A DNA stretch of 13,574 nucleotides. It comes from an uncultured bacterium (lineage in GTDB: Bacteria; Actinomycetota; Coriobacteriia; Coriobacteriales; Atopobiaceae). Shown here piece after piece: positions 1-5,400 of this stretch. Under the pieces are notes generated by a model. That model made no database searches. It saw only the letters and a program-made list of their open reading frames with translations, and was not told the origin of the DNA. Position 1 is the first letter of the stretch, and the number at the start of each line of letters is the position of its first letter. A program made the translations under genes and the position numbers. Location of the stretch: contig CAJMLD010000022.1 of assembly GCA_905214175.1 (NCBI GenBank), positions 1 to 13,574 on the forward strand. Reading direction: 5' to 3'.

Positions 1-730
1 CACGTAATCGGGCTTGACGTGCTGCTCCCATACGGAGCGGCCGACGTTGTCCCATAACAAGGGCGAGCGCCGTCAACCCGCTGTTTGCCAGATGCAGTGC
101 CACGAAGAACACCGTGCTCAATGCAATCGCAACCACATGGCTTCCCCCAACGTGGAGCGTTCGCTGGTAGAGGTAGCACCTGCAGACAAGCTCCTCGGCA
201 GAGGACTGCACAAAAATGGCGAGAAAAACCGCGATGATGCCCGCCACGTTCACGCCCACAAACGAGAGAGAAAAGCTGCCCTCAAGCACCGCGACCAGCA
301 CGCACGCGCCGTTGAGCGCAAACCCCAGGAGCAGCCCCAGGCCAAGCCGTGCCAGCGTGTTTCCAGCCGTCCGCCGCGTGACTGCCCCCAGGATGGGCCT
401 CGAGCGCTTACTCGCGCGCAGGTAGATGAGAAACACGATCCAAATGCCAATGAAGCTCAAGTAGGATGCGAGCGTGAAGATCGCAGCGGCAGCGGAAGTA
501 GAGTATTCGCCCTCCGCAAGCCCAAGCATTCCCAGGCCATCTGGGAGCGCAAGGACATTTACCATGTCCTGCACGCCCTCGCCTGAGGTCACAGCCCCGT
601 AGGCAAACGCCGCTGTGAAAATCGCAAAAGCTCCGCCCACGATAGACCCCAGCACAAGCAGCACAAATGCCAGAGCATAGTTGCCAACCAGGCCAAGCAC
701 GCTCTTGGGGGTCGGGCGCTCTTCTGCCAT
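1..730 (-). CDS. CPBP-family intramembrane metalloprotease, partial and possibly broken
   Basis: This is a membrane protein of the CPBP (CAAX protease / bacteriocin-processing, 'Abi') family, which cleaves or processes peptides within the membrane. The substrate is unknown. The start is the ATG at 730-728, with GGAGG five bases upstream; 243 codons remain open to the left edge, so the 3' end is outside. About five hydrophobic segments are visible, near residues 15-38, 80-104, 125-148, 158-176 and 198-212. The family's motif 1 (EExxxR) is E179, E180, R184 in SSAEELVCRCYLYQR, and motif 2 (FxxxH) is F209 to H213 in FFVALHLAN. The gene lies 39 bp after the RHH gene and is the last visible member of the SPFH operon. 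After residue 225 (about position 56) the family-like sequence and the high-GC third-position pattern stop, and coding character continues in another frame. The gene may therefore be disrupted there. Family assignment is firm; integrity is not. Confidence 0.85.
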   Translation of the reverse strand, partial: MAEERPTPKSVLGLVGNYALAFVLLVLGSIVGGAFAIFTAAFAYGAVTSGEGVQDMVNVLALPDGLGMLGLAEGEYSTSAAAAIFTLASYLSFIGIWIVFLIYLRASKRSRPILGAVTRRTAGNTLARLGLGLLLGFALNGACVLVAVLEGSFSLSFVGVNVAGIIAVFLAIFVQSSAEELVCRCYLYQRTLHVGGSHVVAIALSTVFFVALHLANSGLTALALVMGQRRPLRMGAARQARLR

Positions 731-758
731 CACAGCCTCCGTTTATGGGGTCATCCCG

Positions 759-808
759 GGCGAGAACGGCTAGCACCTGTCGCCCGCACCGCCGCGGTCG
801 TTCTCGCC
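759..808. repeat. Inverted repeat across the end of the RHH gene
   Basis: A perfect 10-bp inverted repeat has arms GGCGAGAACG (759-768) and CGTTCTCGCC (799-808), separated by 30 bases that include the stop codon of the ribbon-helix-helix gene (770-772). In the minus-strand transcript it could fold into a stem-loop between the RHH and CPBP genes. No U-run follows, so it is not a classic terminator. It may affect message processing or the relative expression of the protease, or it may be a chance result of high GC. Confidence 0.4.
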
Positions 809-964
809 ACCACGATCCGGAAGCCTCCCGGCGCGCCGGAGCGAGTCTCGCAATATCCACTCCACCTGTGCGTTGGCGCTGCGCATGTCATCCTCGGCCC
901 AGCGCTCGACCGCGGCCCAGATCTCCGGGTCGATGCGCAGGGGATATTGCTTGCGACGTGTCAT
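770..964 (-). CDS. Ribbon-helix-helix (Arc/HicB-antitoxin-like) DNA-binding protein, 64 aa
   Basis: This is a small protein of the ribbon-helix-helix superfamily, whose members bind DNA as dimers through an N-terminal beta-strand and often act as repressors or antitoxins. The strand is KQYPLRID (residues 5-12), helix A is about 13-25 (PEIWAAVERWAED) and helix B about 28-44 (RSANAQVEWILRDSLRR). A short polar tail rich in Gly, Arg and Asp (47-64) ends the protein. The ATG at 964-962 has a GGAGG nine bases upstream. The gene starts 21 bp after the SPFH stop codon and ends 39 bp before the CPBP protease, so it should be co-transcribed with both. From memory, proteins of this RPLRLDPE...SVNAQIEYLLR type commonly sit next to SPFH genes in Gram-positive bacteria. 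No toxin partner is visible. An obvious but untested role is regulation of its own operon. Confidence 0.85.
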   Translation of the reverse strand: MTRRKQYPLRIDPEIWAAVERWAEDDMRSANAQVEWILRDSLRRAGRLPDRGGENDRGGAGDRC

Positions 965-985
965 GCGCGGGTGCCTCCGCGGGCC

Positions 986-1996
986 TTAGTACAGCGATCC
1001 GGTGTTGAGCACCGGCTGCGCCTCGGACTCGCCGCAGAGAACCACCATGAGGTTGGACGCCATGGTTGCCTTGCGGTCCTCGTCAAAGTCGACGATTCCG
1101 CCGTCGGAGAGCTCGGAGAGCGCCATGTCAACCATCGAGACGGCACCCTCCACGATCTTCTTGCGGGCGGCGATGATGGCCTCGGCCTGCTGGCGGCGAA
1201 GCATCGCGGGCGCAATCTCCGGTGCGTAGGCAAGGTGCGTAAGGCGCGCGTCGTCGACCTCCACACCCGCGGGCGCCAGGCGCAGGCCCAGCTCCTCCTT
1301 CAGGCTGTTCGAGACCTCCTCGATGTTGGAGCGCAGCGTGATGCTGGTATTAGCCGCGTCGTCGTCCTCCATGTGGTCGTAGGCGTAGATGCTTGCCACG
1401 TGGCGCAGCGCGGTCTCGGTCTGCATGGAGACGTAGGAGATGTAGTTGTCCACGTCAAAGAGGGCCTTGGCGGTGTCGGACACGCGCCACACCACGACGG
1501 TTGCGATCTCGATTGGGTTACCCTGCTTGTCGTTGACCTTGATACGCTCCCCGTTGTGGGTACGCGCGCGGAGCGATACCTTGGTCGAGATACCCGTCGC
1601 AGCCTTGACCGCGAGGGCGCTCTTCTTGCCGCCCTCCTCGGTTATCTCCTCGTCCGGGCCGGATTCGCCCATCTTGCGGCTGTAGAAGGGGTTTGCCCAG
1701 TAGAAGCCCGACTCGCGAATGGTGCCGATGTAGTTGCCAAAGAGGAGACAAACCTTGGCCTCGCCCGGCTGCAGGGCGATAAAGCCCGAGCTCAGAATGA
1801 AGCCAAGTGCCAGCAGGAGGAACCCGACGAACATCAGGGGGCCTGCGAACGCCGGCGCCTCCAGGCCCGCCTCATCCGCTGAGACGAGAAGCACGATGGA
1901 CCACACGAGCCCCGCACAGCTGGCCGCGAAGACAAGCACCGTGATGGCGAGCATTGCCCAACCCGACTTAGCCTTGATGAGTTTCTCGGACGTCAT
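986..1996 (-). CDS. SPFH/band 7 domain membrane protein, 336 aa
   Basis: This belongs to the stomatin/prohibitin/flotillin/HflK-C superfamily. Such proteins form oligomeric membrane scaffolds, often next to a membrane protease or in ordered microdomains. Two hydrophobic segments are visible (about residues 12-38 and 49-72). The band 7 domain follows from about residue 73 (FIALQPGEAKVCLLFGNYIG) to 270, with the typical WRVSD segment at 170-174 and an amphipathic helix around 266-285 (RRQQAEAIIAARKKIVEGAV). The C-terminus ends QPVLNTGSLY, a tail I associate with one Gram-positive SPFH subfamily. The start ATG at 1996-1994 has AAAGGGG five bases upstream. It is the first gene of an operon with the RHH protein and CPBP protease. 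The residue 110-130 insert is Glu/Gly/Lys-rich. The cellular role is unknown; by analogy with HflKC and FtsH it may organise the neighbouring protease. Confidence 0.93.
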   Translation of the reverse strand: MTSEKLIKAKSGWAMLAITVLVFAASCAGLVWSIVLLVSADEAGLEAPAFAGPLMFVGFLLLALGFILSSGFIALQPGEAKVCLLFGNYIGTIRESGFYWANPFYSRKMGESGPDEEITEEGGKKSALAVKAATGISTKVSLRARTHNGERIKVNDKQGNPIEIATVVVWRVSDTAKALFDVDNYISYVSMQTETALRHVASIYAYDHMEDDDAANTSITLRSNIEEVSNSLKEELGLRLAPAGVEVDDARLTHLAYAPEIAPAMLRRQQAEAIIAARKKIVEGAVSMVDMALSELSDGGIVDFDEDRKATMASNLMVVLCGESEAQPVLNTGSLY

Positions 1997-2051
1997 CTTT
2001 GCCCCTTTCCGCTTCGGCCTCCATGATACGTGCCGGATCGATTGGTCTCAA

Positions 2052-2063
2052 TGTGATATCACA
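2052..2063. promoter_or_regulatory. Perfect 12-bp palindrome TGTGATATCACA, candidate operator
   Basis: TGTGATATCACA is exactly self-complementary. It lies directly downstream of the proposed -10 box of the SPFH operon promoter, about 56 bp before the SPFH start codon. At this position a bound protein would block initiation. It sits in an AT-rich island in otherwise high-GC DNA. The regulator is not identified; the operon's own RHH protein is one candidate, and a GntR- or other HTH-type regulator from elsewhere is another. Confidence 0.5.
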
Positions 2064-2092
2064 ATAATATGCACCTTGGACACATAGCGCAA
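2064..2092 (-). promoter_or_regulatory. Candidate promoter of the SPFH-RHH-CPBP operon
   Basis: Reading the minus strand, a -35-like TTGCGC (2092-2087) is followed after exactly 17 bases by the -10-like TATTAT (2069-2064), which matches five of six consensus positions. The -35 is poor (three of six). A local rise in A+T and the adjoining palindrome support the location. Confidence 0.45.
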
Positions 2093-2159
2093 TATCTGTT
2101 GGGGTAATGGGTCTGTAAGGTCTGCTCAAGGGCGGCGCGCCCGTCGATCGTCTCGCCTA

Positions 2160-2336
2160 CTCATTGGCGCGCTCTCGGCTATCGAGGTCAAAGGCGGCGG
2201 AGAAGCTCGACAGATCGGCATGATGGAATTCCTCTCCCGGCATCCCGAAGCAAAACGCATTGTGGTTAGCGGAAGCTCCGCGGGAGCATGCAGCCTGGAT
2301 GACTTCCTCCGCGACCGCGTCCCGTTGTTCTTCTAG
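2160..2336 (+). pseudogene. Degraded 3' end of an AAA ATPase gene (DUF4143-like), plus strand
   Basis: A plus-strand frame is open from 2088 to a TAG at 2334-2336, with no plausible start codon or ribosome site near its beginning. From about 2178 it looks protein-like: AIEVKGGG, then MEFLSRHPEAKRIVVSGSS, then LDDFLRDRVPLFF and stop. This resembles the C-terminal end of AAA+ ATPases carrying a DUF4143 (PD-(D/E)xK nuclease-like) domain. In that family an 'xEVKxG' strand precedes a helix, an 'IVVS' strand and a terminal 'VPLF'-type ending. Only about 52 residues remain and no upstream part is visible in the other frames, so it reads as a decayed fragment. The family call is from memory and uncertain; the opposite strand is also open here. 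Confidence 0.4.
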
Positions 2337-2394
2337 CCTGCGCTTACCTTCCGCCGCGCCATACGCGACACAGGCAAGAGCCATGAATGAACTT

Positions 2395-2426
2395 GCGGGG
2401 CCGCAGGGTAGAACCTGCGGCCCCGC
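2395..2426 (-). terminator. Strong hairpin terminator after the GH84 gene
   Basis: A perfect 13-bp inverted repeat has arms GCGGGGCCGCAGG (2395-2407) and CCTGCGGCCCCGC (2414-2426) around a six-base loop. It begins 20 bases after the GH84 stop codon. The minus-strand transcript continues AAGUUCAUUC, only moderately U-rich. Position and stem strength nevertheless make it the likely end of the GH20-GH84 transcript. Confidence 0.75.
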
Positions 2427-2445
2427 CTGCGCTCTTGAAGCTCCC

Positions 2446-5400
2446 CTACGCCCTGCGGCGGAAGCGTCCCGTAGCCGCAAGCGCGGCCCCTGCCGAGAGG
2501 AGCACACCCAACACCAGCGCCGGGGAGGTGTCGTCGCCGGTATTGGGCGTCCCCTGTCCCTTGGGCGCGGGCTTCGAGGTGCCCGTACCCGAAGTGATGC
2601 CGGAAGTGTCGTTGTTGCCGCCAGACACGGTCGCGCCGGGGTCGCTGGCGTCCACGTCGCCTTCGGACGGCGCATGCGTGTCCCCGCCGTCAACGGGCTC
2701 TGCAGGCGCAAGGTCGCGCAGTGCGTTGACAACAGCCACGCGCGCCGCCTCAATCTCTACCGCTGTTCCGTCGTCAAGCAGCTCGCGTGCAGCGTCGACT
2801 GCGGCGTTGAGCGCCGACACAGAATCTGCCGTGTACGCGGTGGGGTCGACTGCCTCTGCCGCGGCGATGACCTCCTTTACGGCAAGAACGCTCACCAGGT
2901 TGGCACGAGCGTCAATCACGGCTTGGCCAAGGGTCCGGCTCTGGGCGGGATCGTGCTCAGCCTTCGCGGCGGCAAGCGCCTGTGCGAACGAAGCCCAGCT
3001 CGCAGCCGTGTAGTCGCCCTCGGAGAGAGACTCGGCGTCAGCGACGATTGCACCCAGGTCATATGCGACAAGCGCCGCCTTGGCCTCACGCAGAGATGCA
3101 GCCGCTGTGGCGACCTCCTCGGCCGAGCCGGCTTCCAGAACGGCCGTGGAGTCGTCGTAGGCCTTCTGGTATGCAGCGTAGCTTTCGGCGGTGTAACCGC
3201 CTGCCGTAATCTTCTCGAACTCTCCGCGCTCGGCTACGAGGCCCGCCGCGTCGACAAGCTCTTCCTCGGCGGCGAGAAGCGCGTCCGTTACGCTCATAAG
3301 CTCGCCTGGCGTAGCGGCCTGGTTGGCAAGTAGCTCCTTGAGTGTCGCAAGCGCACCGTCGTACGAGTCACGCGTGCTGCTGGTGTAGGTTCCGGCCGAG
3401 AAGATTGCCTCGGCATCGCTCACCGCCTGGACGGCGCGGTCCGCACCGGTCTTGTCGAAGGCCAAGACATCACGAGCGGCCTCAAGTGACGCGGCAAGCG
3501 CCTCGCCGTCCGCCTGCGAGAGGTTGTCCTTCGTCTCGAGAGCAGCGTCCGCCGCACCGTAGGCTTCGGCGTAGGCCTGGTAGCTCCTCGTTGAGTAGGT
3601 CCCGTCGTCGTTGGAGACATGTGCCGCAACCAGATCGGAAAGCGCGGTCCCGGCATAGCGCTCAACCTTGGCAGCAAGCGCGCTCTCAAGCGATGCCTGG
3701 GCCGCATCGACGTAGCCCTGGGTTGCGTTGGCAGCGTCGAGCGCAGACTTGGCGTTCTCGAGTGCCGCCTCGAACGACGCCCTACTACTCGATGTCCAGG
3801 CGCTCGTGTCAGTGCCCTTGGCGGCGTTGTAGGCGTCCGCTAGCGTGCCCTTATCGGCAGCCGTTGCCTCGTCGAGCACGAACACCTCGGCTACCTGGGG
3901 CTTTACTCCCTGCCAGGCAATGGCGATGTCCTTCACAGCCGAGAAGGGCACAGCCCTGGCGTTCGCCACACGGGCAAACGTGAACTCAGCGATGGGCTGG
4001 TCGAGTCGGCCCAGCTCAATCTTTTCGGTGCTGGTATAGGTGTCGCTCGTGTACACCGTTGCCGTAACGGTTGCGTTGCTCGGCGTGCCAGAGGAGACAA
4101 TCCGCACGCCCTGCTTGGGAGCACCGCTGGCAGAGAGCGGCTCAGACACGTGGTAGATCACGCTGCCAGAATCTGATGCGGGCGCCCAGACCGTGGAGGT
4201 CTTGCCGTCGATAAGGTTTGCGGGTGACATTCCGGGCTGCTCGACACTAGTCGAGACCACGTCAGCGTCCCCATATGGGGAGACGTACTCGCCGCCGTTG
4301 ATGAGCAGCTCGCCTATCTCGACCCAGCGCTGGGTGTAGGTACCGGTAAAGCGGATGCGCACGTAGCGTGCAGTCACATCGAGCTCGTCCGTGCCGTTGG
4401 GATCGCTCTCATTTCCCCGCGTTGTGGGTGTCTTGGGGTTGGCGGTGTACATGTTGCCGGGATTCTGCGGGTCATGCGTAAGCCACGCCGCCGTCTTTGC
4501 GGTGCTGGTGTCGAACTCGTTGGGGACAATCTCGTCGCCGTTGATCTTGAGGACGGGAGTCCATTCGGAGGCGTCGGCGGTCTGGGCAACCTCCACGACT
4601 GCGTTCCGAATAAAGTCAAGGCTGGTCTCTGGCACGTAGTAGGCAATCGAGTGGATGGCCCGCTCCTGGCCCAGGTCAAAGGTCACGGTGTCGCCCGCTG
4701 TAGGCCCATGGTTATTCTTGTACGTAGTGGTCACTTTGCCGTCAAAGAGCTTGGCGGCCTCGAAGGCGCCCACGGCACCGGTCTTGCCCACAAACGAGGC
4801 CTCAGTCCTTCTCACATAGCTTGCCGAGAAACCCTTGAAGGCCACCCGGGCATCCCCCGTGGCACGAACGCCCACAAAGCGAGCGGCAACAGGTGCCGCA
4901 GAGGGATCGTACTCAGTCCACTCGAGCGCGTTCTGCGAGTACACGAGCGAGGTACCCGCCGGAATGACGCTCTGGCCGGCGTCAATGGTCACGCCATTGC
5001 GCATGGCACCCAGGTCGACAGCCAAATAAGAGCCACCGGCAAAGGCAACGGTCCCGTCGGAAAGCGTCACGGTGCCGTTCTTTGCGGATGCCGAGAGAGA
5101 CACGCCCTCTATGTTGGTGCGGACGGCACCCAAGTTGGTGGGCGTGCCCTTGGAGGCGGTAACCTCGTTCAGGACCCACCAGCCATTGGTATCCTGTGTC
5201 GCGCGGATGCGGATAGCCTTCACCTCGCGTTCGGAGAACTCGAGGGTTTGGCTTGTGGCGGAAGTCACATCTGCGACCTTCTCCCACGTGTCCGAGCCCT
5301 CGTCCTGAACCTCGAGTACGCCGCCCTCGAGGGCGTCGCCAACACCACTGCCGTTGGGCTTGTTGCCTTGGACAATGCGGACGCTCCCCACTCCCCTGGG

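Noticed and set aside
14..860. Open frames on the plus strand (14-586) and in another minus frame (408-860)
   Set aside because: The CPBP frame from 730 leftwards has TM segments and both protease motifs. These other frames are rich in Arg/Cys/Pro as expected for out-of-frame reading.
770..964. RHH gene as the antitoxin of a toxin-antitoxin pair
   Set aside because: No small toxin gene (HicA, RelE, MazF-like) is adjacent; both neighbours are membrane proteins of other families.
947..1882. Plus-strand open frame opposite the SPFH gene
   Set aside because: The minus strand encodes a full SPFH protein with ribosome site and TM segments; the plus frame is a shadow.
2157..2384. Minus-strand small protein starting near 2384 and ending at 2157
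   Set aside because: It is open for about 75 codons but overlaps the better protein-like plus-strand fragment, has no recognised domain, and would be encoded across the GH84 terminator region.
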